Assembly: GCA_963705955.1 (NCBI GenBank)
Contig: CAVPLH010000006.1
Coordinates: forward strand, 310,001 to 374,000
Direction of reading: 5' to 3'
Length of the DNA: 64,000 bases
From: WHSW01 sp963705955
GTDB lineage: Bacteria > Actinomycetota > Thermoleophilia > Solirubrobacterales > 70-9
The notes beneath the pieces were generated by a model. It was not told the origin of the DNA. It saw nothing but the letters and a program-made list of their open reading frames with translations, and searched no databases. Positions 9,363-17,850 of this stretch are shown piece by piece. The position numbers were made by a program, and so were the translations under genes. Position 1 is the first letter of the stretch; every line of letters begins with the position of its first letter.

Positions 9363-9749
9363 ATGAGAACCTCGACCCGAACCAAGACCATCGTCGCAGC
9401 GATCGCAGCGATCACCGCGATCGCCGCGATCGCTCCCGCCGTTCCGGCCGGCGCGAGCACCTTCGAGTCCCGAGTCCAGAGCTCGCAGGCCGCGCCGCAG
9501 GGCGACCAGGGCACGATCGTGCTGCACCGCGACAGCTCCCAGGCGACCCCGTTCGTGGCCGACCTCAGCGACCAGTCCGCGGCGTCCAATAACGCCGTCG
9601 CCGGCGACGGGTTCGACTGGGGCGACGCGGCGATCGGCGCCGGTGCCGGGCTCCTCGCCGCGGCGCTGCTCCTCGGCGGCTCCGGCGCCGTTCAGGCACG
9701 CCGCCGACGCACGCCGTCCCCGGCGGGCATGACCTCACAGGGGGTCTAG
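9363..9749 (+). CDS. Small secreted, membrane-anchored protein, paralogue A
   Basis: 128 residues of unknown function. Seen: a Sec signal peptide (basic MRTSTRTK followed by an Ala/Ile-rich core ending at PAGAS), a short extracytoplasmic region containing IVLHRDSSQATPFVAD (about residues 46-61), a Gly/Ala/Leu-rich transmembrane helix near 92-110 and a basic RRRR tail, so it should sit in the membrane with its motif outside. ATG 9363 is preceded by GAAGGAGAG. The gene at 11547-11918 encodes a protein with the same layout and motif (LxRDxSxAxPFVAD). It lies upstream of the MFS-CNB gene, separated by a strong hairpin, and divergent from the Crp gene, suggesting it is regulated with them. Confidence 0.75.
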   Translation: MRTSTRTKTIVAAIAAITAIAAIAPAVPAGASTFESRVQSSQAAPQGDQGTIVLHRDSSQATPFVADLSDQSAASNNAVAGDGFDWGDAAIGAGAGLLAAALLLGGSGAVQARRRRTPSPAGMTSQGV

Positions 9750-9764
9750 CCCACACCCCGCCGC

Positions 9765-9799
9765 CCGACCGCCCGGCCAGCATCGAGCCGGGCGGTCGG
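9765..9799. terminator. Strong GC hairpin, probable terminator or attenuator
   Basis: A perfect 13-bp stem (CCGACCGCCCGGC at 9765-9777 with its complement at 9787-9799) encloses a 9-base loop, 15 bases after the stop of the small secreted-protein gene. There is no T-tract, as is usual for high-GC Actinomycetota. Confidence 0.6.
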
Positions 9800-9855
9800 C
9801 GTGTGTCGCCGATCAGTTCCCGATCGGGCCCGAGTCGGAGAAAGGAATCGATCCC

Positions 9856-11712
9856 GTGACCAGCGCCCCCGCCCGCCAGATCGCGACCTCGCTCGGAACC
9901 GTCGCCTCGGTCTTCGCGAACCGCGAGATCCGCCACCTGCAGCTCGCCTGGGCGGGAGTCTCGTTCGCGATCTGGTCGTTCGCGATCGCGCTCGGGGTCT
10001 ACGCATTCGGGGTCGGCGGAGCCGCGATCGTCGGGGTCGCCGGTCTGGTCCGTCTGCTGCCGGGGGCGCTCGCGTCTCCGTTCGCCGGCTTGCTGGGCGA
10101 CCGCCACTCGCGACGGACCGTCCTGCTTCTGAGCGGCGCACTCGGCGCGATCGTGGCGGCATCGACCGCGCTCGCCGTCGCGCTCGGAGCTCCGGCAGCG
10201 GTCGTCTTCGCGCTCGCCGGAGTGTTCACGATCGCGTTCAGCGCCTACGTTCCCGCCGAGGGCGCCTTGCTTCCGGCGGTCGCCCGTTCACCGCAGGAGC
10301 TCTCGGCCGCCAACGTCGCCCACAGCGTCGTCGACAACGTCGGCTTCCTGGCCGGATCGGTCGTCGCCGGCATCCTGCTCGCGGCGACGAGCCCCGAGGT
10401 CGTCCTCACGGCGGCGGCGGCCGCGAGCGCCGGCTCCGCCGTCCTGCTCGCGACCCTGCGTCCCGACGTGCGACCCTCGTACCCCGCCGAGGACGAGACC
10501 GGCGGCGTCCTGCGGGAGACGGCCCGCGGCGCGAGAGCGCTGCTCGCCGATCCGCGGCTGCGTCTGGTCGGTGCCGGCCTCACCCTGCTCGTCTTCTTCG
10601 AGGGCGCCGCGGACGTGCTCGTCGTCGTCGTCGCGCTCGACCTGCTCGGGCTCGGCGACGGCAGCGTCGGCTATCTCAACGCGGCTTGGGGTGTCGGCGC
10701 GTTGCTCGGCGCCGGGGCGCTCGCCGTGCTCCTCGACCGCGGCCGGCTCGGCGCAGGGCTGCTGGTCGGCAGCGTCGTCGCCGGGGCGGCGATCGCGCTC
10801 CCGGGCGTCTGGGTCGTCCCGGTGGTCGCCTATCTGGCCTGGGCGGCGATCGGCGTCGGGTACACGTTCGTCGAGGTCGTCGCGCGGACGCTGCTCGAGC
10901 GCCTCGGCGACGACGAGACCCTGGCCCGCGCGCTCGGCTTCCTCGAATCCTCGCGGTTTGCGGCGATGGCGCTCGGATCGATCGCGGCGCCGGCGATGAT
11001 CGCGCTGCTCGGCAGCGAGGGGGCACTGATCGCGATCGGTGCCGTGCTGCCGCTGTTCGCGCTGCTGCGCCGGACGGCGCTTCGCTCACTCGAGATCGGC
11101 GCGCCGGCCGACGAGCGCCGCTACGCGCTCCTGCGCCACAACTCGATCCTCGCCCCGCTGCCGGTCGAGATGCTCGAACGGCTCAGCCACGACCTCGTGG
11201 CGGTCAGGGCCGCGGCGGGCGAGGAGGTCGTAGCCCAGGGAGATCGCGGCACCCGCTTCTACGTGATCGCGAGCGGCGAGGTCGAGGTGCTCGTCGATGG
11301 CGTCTTGCGGTCGAGCGGGTCCGACGGCGATTGCTTCGGCGAGGTGGCGATGTTGCGCGACTGCGCCCACACCGCAACCGTGCGGGCGACTGGAGACTCG
11401 GAGTTGCTCACCCTGACCCGCGCCCAGTTCATGGCCGCGGTGGGCGGGCACCGGCGCAGCCTCGAGGCGGCCGCCGCGATCGTCGAGCAGCGGCTCGACG
11501 TCGGGCGGCTCGCCTCGCCTCACCGTGCGCCGCGCCCGGCGGGCGGTCAGGGCCTGACGGTCCTCGGCCGGCGGCCGGTGAGCGCCGCCGTCGCGCCGAT
11601 CCCGAGCACGATGACGAGCGCGCCGATCCCGGTGATGAGCTCCGCGGCGCCGAGGCCGGATGGGTCGCCTGTGACGAGGACCGGGGTCCCGTGGTCCGCC
11701 ACGAACGGCTGA
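9856..11712 (+). CDS. MFS transporter fused to a C-terminal cyclic-nucleotide-binding domain
   Basis: 618 residues. The first ~410 form a 12-helix major-facilitator permease with the loop-2 signature GLLGDRHSRRTVLL near residue 77. A cytosolic cyclic-nucleotide-binding domain follows (about 430-555: LAPLPVEMLERLSHD, then a GSD-GDCFGEVAML cassette). In the cassette the conserved Glu is present but the phosphate-binding Arg is replaced by His (CAHTATV), so the ligand, if any, is uncertain. Start GTG at 9856 follows AAAGGAA. The final ~60 residues lie antisense to the small protein gene at 11547-11918 and have no domain, so the natural stop may have been lost. An efflux carrier gated by a nucleotide signal is the simplest reading; the cargo is unknown. 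Confidence 0.85.
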   Translation: MTSAPARQIATSLGTVASVFANREIRHLQLAWAGVSFAIWSFAIALGVYAFGVGGAAIVGVAGLVRLLPGALASPFAGLLGDRHSRRTVLLLSGALGAIVAASTALAVALGAPAAVVFALAGVFTIAFSAYVPAEGALLPAVARSPQELSAANVAHSVVDNVGFLAGSVVAGILLAATSPEVVLTAAAAASAGSAVLLATLRPDVRPSYPAEDETGGVLRETARGARALLADPRLRLVGAGLTLLVFFEGAADVLVVVVALDLLGLGDGSVGYLNAAWGVGALLGAGALAVLLDRGRLGAGLLVGSVVAGAAIALPGVWVVPVVAYLAWAAIGVGYTFVEVVARTLLERLGDDETLARALGFLESSRFAAMALGSIAAPAMIALLGSEGALIAIGAVLPLFALLRRTALRSLEIGAPADERRYALLRHNSILAPLPVEMLERLSHDLVAVRAAAGEEVVAQGDRGTRFYVIASGEVEVLVDGVLRSSGSDGDCFGEVAMLRDCAHTATVRATGDSELLTLTRAQFMAAVGGHRRSLEAAAAIVEQRLDVGRLASPHRAPRPAGGQGLTVLGRRPVSAAVAPIPSTMTSAPIPVMSSAAPRPDGSPVTRTGVPWSATNG

Positions 11713-11918
11713 GCGGCCGAGCCGTCGCGGCGTAGCAGGACGCCGTCGACGCCCCGTCCGGCGCCCGGATCGGCGACCGCGCGGTCGACCGGGCCGCCGT
11801 CGCGTCGGAGGACGAGATCGTCGGACGCCGAGGCGATCGGTGCGGCGATCGCAGCGGCGGCGAGCGCGATCACGCAGAGACGGATCCAGATTGCACGCTT
11901 GGTCGGTCTTCCGTTCAT
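11547..11918 (-). CDS. Small secreted, membrane-anchored protein, paralogue B
   Basis: 123 residues, same architecture as the protein at 9363-9749: basic start, hydrophobic signal peptide ending at ASAS, extracytoplasmic segment, one transmembrane helix (LITGIGALVIVLGIGATAAL) and a basic RRPR tail. The extracytoplasmic part holds two copies of the motif: LVLRRDGGPVDRAVAD and VLLRRDGSAAQPFVAD, the second nearly matching paralogue A. Function unknown. ATG 11918 has GAAGGG upstream. It overlaps the last 166 bases of the MFS-CNB frame on the opposite strand; I favour both genes being real, with a drifted 3' end of the transporter. It is divergent from the SARP gene and shares its promoter region. 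Confidence 0.72.
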   Translation of the reverse strand: MNGRPTKRAIWIRLCVIALAAAAIAAPIASASDDLVLRRDGGPVDRAVADPGAGRGVDGVLLRRDGSAAQPFVADHGTPVLVTGDPSGLGAAELITGIGALVIVLGIGATAALTGRRPRTVRP

Positions 11919-11969
11919 CGCTTTCCCTTCGTTGGAGTCGAGGTCTGCAGCGAGGATCGAGAGCCCCGG

Positions 11970-12020
11970 CTAAGGCTCGCTTAAGAGCCACTTAAGCGCT
12001 TGTCGATGTTGTTGTACGGT
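11970..12020 (+). promoter_or_regulatory. Three 11-bp-spaced TAAG repeats and promoter before the SARP gene
   Basis: TAAG occurs at 11971, 11982 and 11993, exactly one 11-bp step apart, within blocks CTAAGGCTCGC, TTAAGAGCCAC and TTAAGCGCTTG. SARP proteins are known to bind short direct repeats at 11- or 22-bp spacing overlapping the -35 region. The third repeat coincides with a -35-like TTAAGC (11992-11997), 17 bp from TACGGT at 12015-12020. The last two repeats also form a perfect inverted repeat (CGCTTAAG, 5-bp gap, CTTAAGCG at 11979-11999). Autoregulation or control of the divergent small gene is inferred. Confidence 0.55.
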
Positions 12021-12046
12021 CGGTTGGCAGAAGGGAGAGGACGCCG

Positions 12047-15000
12047 ATGGAGTTCCGCATCCTCGGACCGCTCGAGGTTCGTGATCAGGGGCGCGTGCTG
12101 CCGTTGACCGCCGCCAAGCAGCGTGCGCTGCTCGCGATCCTGCTCGTGCACCCGAACGAATCGGTCTCGAGCGACCGGCTGATCGATGCGCTCTGGGGCG
12201 AGACCCCACCGCCGACGGCGGCGAACGCGCTCCAGGTCTACGTCACTCAGCTGCGCAGGCTGCTCGAGCCGCAGCGCGCCAAGCGGGCGCCGAGCGAGGT
12301 CCTGCCGGCCAGGGCGGGGGGCTATGCGCTGCGCGCCGAGCCCGAGGCGCTGGATGCGGAGCGTTTCGAGCGCCAGCTCGAGATGGCGGTCGCCGTCGCC
12401 GGGCGGGGGGACGTGGCGAGCGCAGCCCAGGCTCTTCGCAAGGCGCTCGACCTGTGGCGCGGGGCGGCGCTGGCGGACTTCACCTACGAGCCGTTCGCGC
12501 AGGCGGAGATCGCCCGCCTCGAGGAGCTCCGCGTGACCGCGGTCGAGGAGCGGATCGACGTCGACCTCGCGCTCGGCCGCCACAGCGCGACGATCGGAGA
12601 GCTCGAGGGGTTGATCGGGGTTCACCCGCTGCGCGAGCGGCTCCGAGGTCAGCTGATGCTCGCCCTCTACCGCTCCGGGCGCCAGGCCGAGGCGCTCGAC
12701 GCGTACAGGGACACGCATCGCACCCTGAGCGAGGAGCTCGGGATCGCGCCGGGGCCGGCGTTGCAGGAGCTCGAGCGGGCGATCCTGAGCCAAGCGGCGG
12801 AGCTCGCTCGCCCGAGCGGGTTCGGCGCCGAGCCCGCAGCGCCGGCGCCGGTGGCCGCGGTCGAGCAGCCGACCGTCGTCGATCCGGCCGACGCCGAACC
12901 GGCGACCGAACAGCAGCGGCGAAAGACGGTCACGATCCTGATCGCGGAACGGCCATCGACCGAGGGCTCCGAGCTCGAAGCACAGCGGCGACTGGCGGAC
13001 TCCGAGCTGGAGGCGACGACCGCCGTGGTCGAGCGCCACGGCGGCAGCGTCGAGAGCGTTCTCGGTGCCCAGGTGATGGCCGTCTTCGGGGTTCCGCTCG
13101 TGCACGAGGACGACGCGGTGCGTGCCGTACGCGCCGCCGCCGAGCTCAGCGAGGAGATTCACGAGCTCGCGCGCCCGGGCCTCGATCGGGCTGCGGCCGG
13201 CCCGCGGATCGGGATCGCGACCGGCGAGGTGCTCGTGGGCGGGGACGCGGGCGACGGCGCCCCGCTGATCGGTGCACCGGTGGCGGTCGCCGCCGAGCTG
13301 GCGACGGCCGCTGCGACGGGCGAGATCCTGATCGCCGAAGGGACCCGCGCCTTGCTCGGTCGGGCCGTCCGAACCGAGATCGCCGATCGCGACCGCTCGA
13401 GCTGGAGGCTGATCGACGTCGGCTCCGAGCCGCCGCCGCTCGCTTGGCCGCCGGCCGGGCCGCTGGTCGGGCGCGGGCCGGAGCTCACCCAGCTGACCCA
13501 CGCCGTCGAACGCGCGGCGGCCACTCGCACGGTCCATCTGTTCACCATCCTCGGCGTCGCCGGGATCGGGAAGTCGAGGCTGGCCGAGGAGCTGGCCGCG
13601 CGCGTCGGCGCGGAGGCAACGGTTGTCGCCGGTCGTTGTCTCGCCTACGGCGAGGGGATCACGTTCTGGCCGCTGCGCGAGATCGCCGAGCAGCTGGTCG
13701 CCGGGCAACCGCTCGCCGAGACGGCGCCGGGGCGTCGAGACCGCGCCGGGCACGTCGCCCGGAGAGCACGCGAGGCGCTGCTCACGGGAGAACCGGCGAT
13801 CAGCCGGGAGGAGATCTTCATCGGCTTTCGGGAGCTGCTCGAGTCCGCGGCACGGCAGCGTCCGTTGGTCGTCGTCTTCGAGGACGTCCACTGGGCCGAG
13901 CCGACCCTGCTCGACCTGATCGAGTACCTGTCGGAACGCGGACGGGGCGCGCCGCTGCTCGTCCTCTGTCTCGCCAGGCCCGAGCTGCTCGAGCAGCGGC
14001 CGAGCTGGGGAGGCGGGATGCCGAACGCGACCTCGATCCTGCTCGAACGGCTCTCCGACGCCGCGGCTGAGAAGCTGATCGCTCGCCTTGCTCCAACGCT
14101 GCCCGAGGCGACGCGATCCCGGGTGCTCGACGCCGCGGAGGGCAATCCGCTCTTCCTCGGGCAGATCCTCGCGCTGCTCAGCGATCGAGAGACGCCCACC
14201 GAGGAGGTCCCGATTCCGGCGACGATCCAGGCGCTGCTCGCCGCCCGCCTCGACCGGCTCGGCCCGGGCGAGCGCGCGGTGATCGAGCGAGGCGCGGTGA
14301 TCGGCAAGGAGCTCTGGGCCGGCGCGGTCGCCGAGCTGATGCCGGATGACGCTCGGCCGTTCGTCGAACGACACCTCGAGGCGCTGGTCCGCAAGGAGCT
14401 GCTGACCACGGCGCGCTCGGTGCTGCGCGGCGAGCGAGCGTTCGCGTTTCACCACATCCTGATCCAGAAGGCCGCCTATCGGGCGGTCCCGAAAGAGCTG
14501 CGAGCCTCGCTGCACGTACGGTTCGGCGATTGGCTGCAGCGGGTCGCCGCGGCGGACGAGTACGCGGAGATCGCCGGGTTCCACCTCGAGCAGGCGCACC
14601 GGCTGCGCCTCGAGCTCGGGATCGGCGGCACCGATCAGCGCGAGCTCGCCGCCAGGGCGGCCGACCGTCTGGCGCTCGCCGGCCGGCGTGCGTTCGATCG
14701 GGGGGATATGCCGGCATCCGCAGGGCTCCTGCAGCGCGCCGCGGCGTTGCTCGAGGGCAACGCGCCCGAGCGATCGAGGCTGCTCTCCGACCTCGGGTAC
14801 GCGCTGTTCGAGATCGGAGAGTTCGGGCGCGCCGACGCGGTGCTGTCCGAGGCGCAGCGCCTGGCACGAGCGCTCGGCGACCGGGCGGTCGAGTGCAGCG
14901 CCGAGGTGAAGCGCGGCAACATCAGGATCTATACCGATCCGCCGAGCACGAATCTCGAGGAGCTCGGCGACCAGGCGCGCCGGGCGATCGACGAGCTGAC

Positions 15001-15901
15001 CGCGCTCGGCGACGATGCCGGGCTCTCGCGCGCGTGGACCGCGCTCTCCGAGGTGCTCTTCCTGGGCGGGCAGGTGGTCGAGGCCGCTGAGGCGACCCAG
15101 CTCGCAGCCGACCACGCTCGCCGCGCCGGCAGCCTTCGCGAGGAGGCGTGGGCGCTGGGCGAGTACGGCTTCTGTCTGTTCGAGGGCCCGACGCCGGCCG
15201 ACGCCGCGATATCGGAGCTTGAGCGGGTGATCGGCCAGGCCGAGGGAAATCCGATCATGGAGGCGAACATGAATGGATTCCTGGCCCTCCAGGAGGCCCT
15301 CGCCGGCCGCCTCGACGAGGCTCGCCGGCGGGTCACGGCAAGCCTCGGCCTGACCCGGGACCTCGGGCTCAGATGGCAGACGGGAATCCACAGTCTGCTC
15401 AGCGCCTACGTGGCGCTTCTCGCCGGGGATCCGGCGGCCGCCGAGCGCGAGATGCTGGATGCCAGGGCTGCGTTTCTCGCAATCGGTGACGCGTGGTTCC
15501 TGTCGACGATCGCCGTCGATCTTCCTCGCCCCGTGTACCGACAGGGCCGCTTCGGCGACGCGCAGGCGCTCGTCGACGCGATCGACGAGTGGCCGGCGCC
15601 CGCCGACCTCGAATGGCAGATCAAGCGGCGCGGCGTGCGGTCGCTGCTGCTCGCGAGGGAGGGCCGCGACGAGCAGGCGCTGGCCCTGGCCACGGAGGCG
15701 ATCGGACTCGCCTCCGAGAGCGAGCTCGTGCTCGTGCACGGCGAAGCCCTGCTCGACCTGGCAGAGCTACACGAGATCGGCGGCCGGTCGCGGGAGGCGG
15801 CGACGGCGGCCGCGGCCGCGCTCCGGATCCACGAGCAGAAGGGGAACGTCGTCGGAGCGACCGCGGCGCGGGCCCTGATCGACCGGCTTCAGCGTCGCTG
15901 A
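12047..15901 (+). CDS. SARP/AfsR-type regulator with degenerate cyclase domain, STAND ATPase and TPRs
   Basis: 1284 residues. Order: OmpR-like DNA-binding winged helix (1-95), bacterial transcriptional activation domain (about 100-250), a class III cyclase-like domain (about 300-470), a STAND ATPase with Walker A GVAGIGKS near 505 and Walker B VVVFEDVHW near 606, and a long TPR-type tail. The cyclase domain has lost its catalytic residues: the first metal Asp (FVDL in relatives) is IAER here, the second (GD) is AQ, and the Asn/Arg pair is gone (PVAVAAEL), so it can at most bind a ligand or partner. GGAGAGG precedes ATG 12047. Such proteins switch on secondary-metabolite or stress genes; targets are unknown, but the neighbouring small gene shares its promoter. 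Confidence 0.9.
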   Translation: MEFRILGPLEVRDQGRVLPLTAAKQRALLAILLVHPNESVSSDRLIDALWGETPPPTAANALQVYVTQLRRLLEPQRAKRAPSEVLPARAGGYALRAEPEALDAERFERQLEMAVAVAGRGDVASAAQALRKALDLWRGAALADFTYEPFAQAEIARLEELRVTAVEERIDVDLALGRHSATIGELEGLIGVHPLRERLRGQLMLALYRSGRQAEALDAYRDTHRTLSEELGIAPGPALQELERAILSQAAELARPSGFGAEPAAPAPVAAVEQPTVVDPADAEPATEQQRRKTVTILIAERPSTEGSELEAQRRLADSELEATTAVVERHGGSVESVLGAQVMAVFGVPLVHEDDAVRAVRAAAELSEEIHELARPGLDRAAAGPRIGIATGEVLVGGDAGDGAPLIGAPVAVAAELATAAATGEILIAEGTRALLGRAVRTEIADRDRSSWRLIDVGSEPPPLAWPPAGPLVGRGPELTQLTHAVERAAATRTVHLFTILGVAGIGKSRLAEELAARVGAEATVVAGRCLAYGEGITFWPLREIAEQLVAGQPLAETAPGRRDRAGHVARRAREALLTGEPAISREEIFIGFRELLESAARQRPLVVVFEDVHWAEPTLLDLIEYLSERGRGAPLLVLCLARPELLEQRPSWGGGMPNATSILLERLSDAAAEKLIARLAPTLPEATRSRVLDAAEGNPLFLGQILALLSDRETPTEEVPIPATIQALLAARLDRLGPGERAVIERGAVIGKELWAGAVAELMPDDARPFVERHLEALVRKELLTTARSVLRGERAFAFHHILIQKAAYRAVPKELRASLHVRFGDWLQRVAAADEYAEIAGFHLEQAHRLRLELGIGGTDQRELAARAADRLALAGRRAFDRGDMPASAGLLQRAAALLEGNAPERSRLLSDLGYALFEIGEFGRADAVLSEAQRLARALGDRAVECSAEVKRGNIRIYTDPPSTNLEELGDQARRAIDELTALGDDAGLSRAWTALSEVLFLGGQVVEAAEATQLAADHARRAGSLREEAWALGEYGFCLFEGPTPADAAISELERVIGQAEGNPIMEANMNGFLALQEALAGRLDEARRRVTASLGLTRDLGLRWQTGIHSLLSAYVALLAGDPAAAEREMLDARAAFLAIGDAWFLSTIAVDLPRPVYRQGRFGDAQALVDAIDEWPAPADLEWQIKRRGVRSLLLAREGRDEQALALATEAIGLASESELVLVHGEALLDLAELHEIGGRSREAATAAAAALRIHEQKGNVVGATAARALIDRLQRR

Positions 15902-15963
15902 GCGTGGCCGCTGTCGCCGCTGCGTGCCGGTGAACGCGGGCGCGGCGCCCACGCAACTGCCGC

Positions 15964-17290
15964 TCAATGCACCTCCGCCCAGACGAAGTGCTCTCCGAGG
16001 ATCTTGGTGACCGTGACCAGTTGGTAACCGCGCGACTTCAGGGTCGCGACGACGTGGGGCAGCGCCGCCACCGTCTCGCTGCGGTCGCCGCCGCCGTCGT
16101 GCATGAGGATGATCGCCCCCGGGTGGGCCCCGGCGAGGGCACGGCTGCCGATCGCCGCCGAGCCGGGCCGCGTCCAGTCCCTGGTGTCGACGTCCCAGAG
16201 CACGGTCGACATCCCGCTCGACCGGGCGGCGCTGACGACCCCGGAGTTGAAGGCGCCGCCCGGCGGCCTGAACATGCACGGCGTGTAGCCCGTGGCCGCC
16301 GCGATCCGAGCCCCGGTCTCGTGGATGCTGGCGTAGCCGGGAAAGCTCTCGTGATGCAGCGAGTGGTCGCCGATCTCGTGACCGTGGCGGAGCAGCTGCT
16401 GCATCACCGCCGCCTTGCCGGGAATCTGGTCGCCGACCTCGAAGAACGTTCCCTTGGCCCCGGCGCGATCGAGGATCGACATCACGCTCGCGGTGTACGA
16501 GCTCGGGCCGTCGTCGAAGGTGAGCGCGATCTGCTTGCGGCCGTTGGAGCCGTGGAAGTTGACGAGCGGCGACGCGACGCTGCACCCGACGCGCTGCAGC
16601 TCGAAGAACCGTCCGTTCGCGAGGCCGACGTCGGGAGCGCGGTCGAGACACCGATTCTCGGCTCGCCTCACCTGGGGCCCGGACCCTCGGCGGTCACCCG
16701 CGCGCCGACGGGCCCCGCGCTGCGGCGGCGAGCAGGCCGCCGAGGTCCATCCGCTCAGGGTTGCCCAGCCGAAGCGACCCGGCTCGAAGTCCGAGAGCGA
16801 GAACCGCAACTTGATCCGCTGCCCACCCTTGCTCTCGATCCGCGCCCGTAGCCTCCCGCGCCGCGTCGTCGCTCCCGCCTTGCCGTAGCTCGAAACGCCG
16901 ACCGCGACCCGGCGGTGGCTGGTCTTACCCCCCGGGCAGAGCAGGCGTCGCCCGATCCGCCGGCCCTCGAGCTGAAGGCATAGGTATCGCTCGTCCGCGG
17001 CGGCGAGCCGTGACGGGAAGCGCTTCAGTTCGTGAAGCGGCGGCAGTCTGGCCGCGGACCCGAACCGTCCAGACGACGCTGCGCCCGTCCTGGTCGAGCC
17101 GCACACCCGCGAGGTCCAGCGGGCCCTCGGCGTCGTCGGGATCGCCGCGTGCCGGGGAGCCGATGCCCGGTGCCGGCGTGCCGGCGAGCGAGACGACGAC
17201 GACCAGCCCCGCGCCGGCAATGCAAACCCGCCTCAACGCCCGACCTGCCCTCGGTCGCATCTCGTTCCCTGGCTCGCCCACTCGGTTCAT
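15964..17290 (-). CDS. Exported NodB-type polysaccharide deacetylase, frame broken near 17043
   Basis: Removes N- or O-acetyl groups from cell-wall or capsular polysaccharide. The N-terminus (ATG 17290) encodes a signal peptide (RRVCIAGAGLVVVVSL, cleavage near PAPG) and a beta-rich domain with DLAGVRLDQDG; around 17043 the frame must shift by one base to continue into ELKRFPSRLAAADERYLCLQ and the catalytic domain. The NodB domain has the TFDDGPS metal-Asp motif, HEIGDHSLHHES (metal His), RPPGG and the late LMHDGGG motif. An alternative start at 17220 in the second frame would give an Arg-rich non-natural N-terminus, so I prefer one gene with a one-base indel, either a sequencing error or a recent mutation. 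Confidence 0.75.
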
Positions 17291-17304
17291 TTATATCGCC
17301 CGGA

Positions 17305-17850
17305 TCACGGGAGGCGCACCACTTCGAACCGGACCCGGCCCTGCTGCACCGCGCGCTCGACCTGGCGCTCGTTGTCGTTGAGGCTCGAGCGACCGGTCTT
17401 GACCTCGACCAGGACCACGTCGCGCAGCTCCCCGGCGCCGATCCCGTCGAAGACGACGTAGTCGATCGGCGCGCCGATGAACCTCGCCTCGCTCGGGTCG
17501 AACCGGTTACAGAACTCCGGCAGCAACGGCCCCAGCTGTTCGCCCGCCTTGCCACCGAGCACGGCGCGGCTCCGCTTCGTCGCGTCCCGGCGGGCATCAC
17601 GAAGGTCGTCCTCGTCGTAACGGTGGAGCACCCGGTAGCGGACGTACGAGAGCGACACCCAGAGCAGGGCGAGCACGGCGATCGCGAGCAGCGAGGTGGC
17701 GAGGGCTTCGTTGATCCGAACAGTGTCGTCGGGCCGGCGGTCGGAGCGACCAACCTGGGCGATAGCTTGCGCTCCGGTGACGCCCGCGCGAGCGCGCCGC
17801 CGACGAGCGAGGCGCGTCGCAGGCCTGGGCCGGGCGGGGCGCCTCGGCAC
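17305..17850 (-). CDS. Membrane-tethered Holliday-junction-resolvase-like nuclease domain protein
   Basis: The C-terminal ~110 residues (FIGAPIDYVVFDG, VVLVEVKTGRSSLN, ERQVERAVQQGRVRFEVVRLP) match the small family of predicted endonucleases related to archaeal Holliday-junction resolvases (PD-D/E-x-K fold: Asp in PIDYVVFDG, E-V-K in VEVKTG). One transmembrane helix (LATSLLAIAVLALLWVSL) precedes a charged linker. The start is uncertain: GTG at 17850 gives an Arg/Pro-rich leader that overlaps the PAP2 gene, whereas the natural start is probably close to the helix near 17725. Substrate unknown; nucleic-acid cleavage is inferred from the family. Confidence 0.65.
   Translation of the reverse strand: MPRRPARPRPATRLARRRRARAGVTGAQAIAQVGRSDRRPDDTVRINEALATSLLAIAVLALLWVSLSYVRYRVLHRYDEDDLRDARRDATKRSRAVLGGKAGEQLGPLLPEFCNRFDPSEARFIGAPIDYVVFDGIGAGELRDVVLVEVKTGRSSLNDNERQVERAVQQGRVRFEVVRLP

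Noticed and set aside
9765..9799. Attachment site or recombination core
   Set aside because: The perfect stem sits right after a stop codon, so a terminator or attenuator explains it; no integrase or duplicate copy was found.
11981..15739. Minus-strand frame of about 1250 codons
   Set aside because: Shadow of the SARP gene; strongly biased composition and no domains, while the plus frame has all expected motifs.
16925..17290. A separate 121-codon secreted protein
   Set aside because: Its first part is the natural N-terminus of the deacetylase; the second part is out of frame and unnatural. One gene with a break is simpler.
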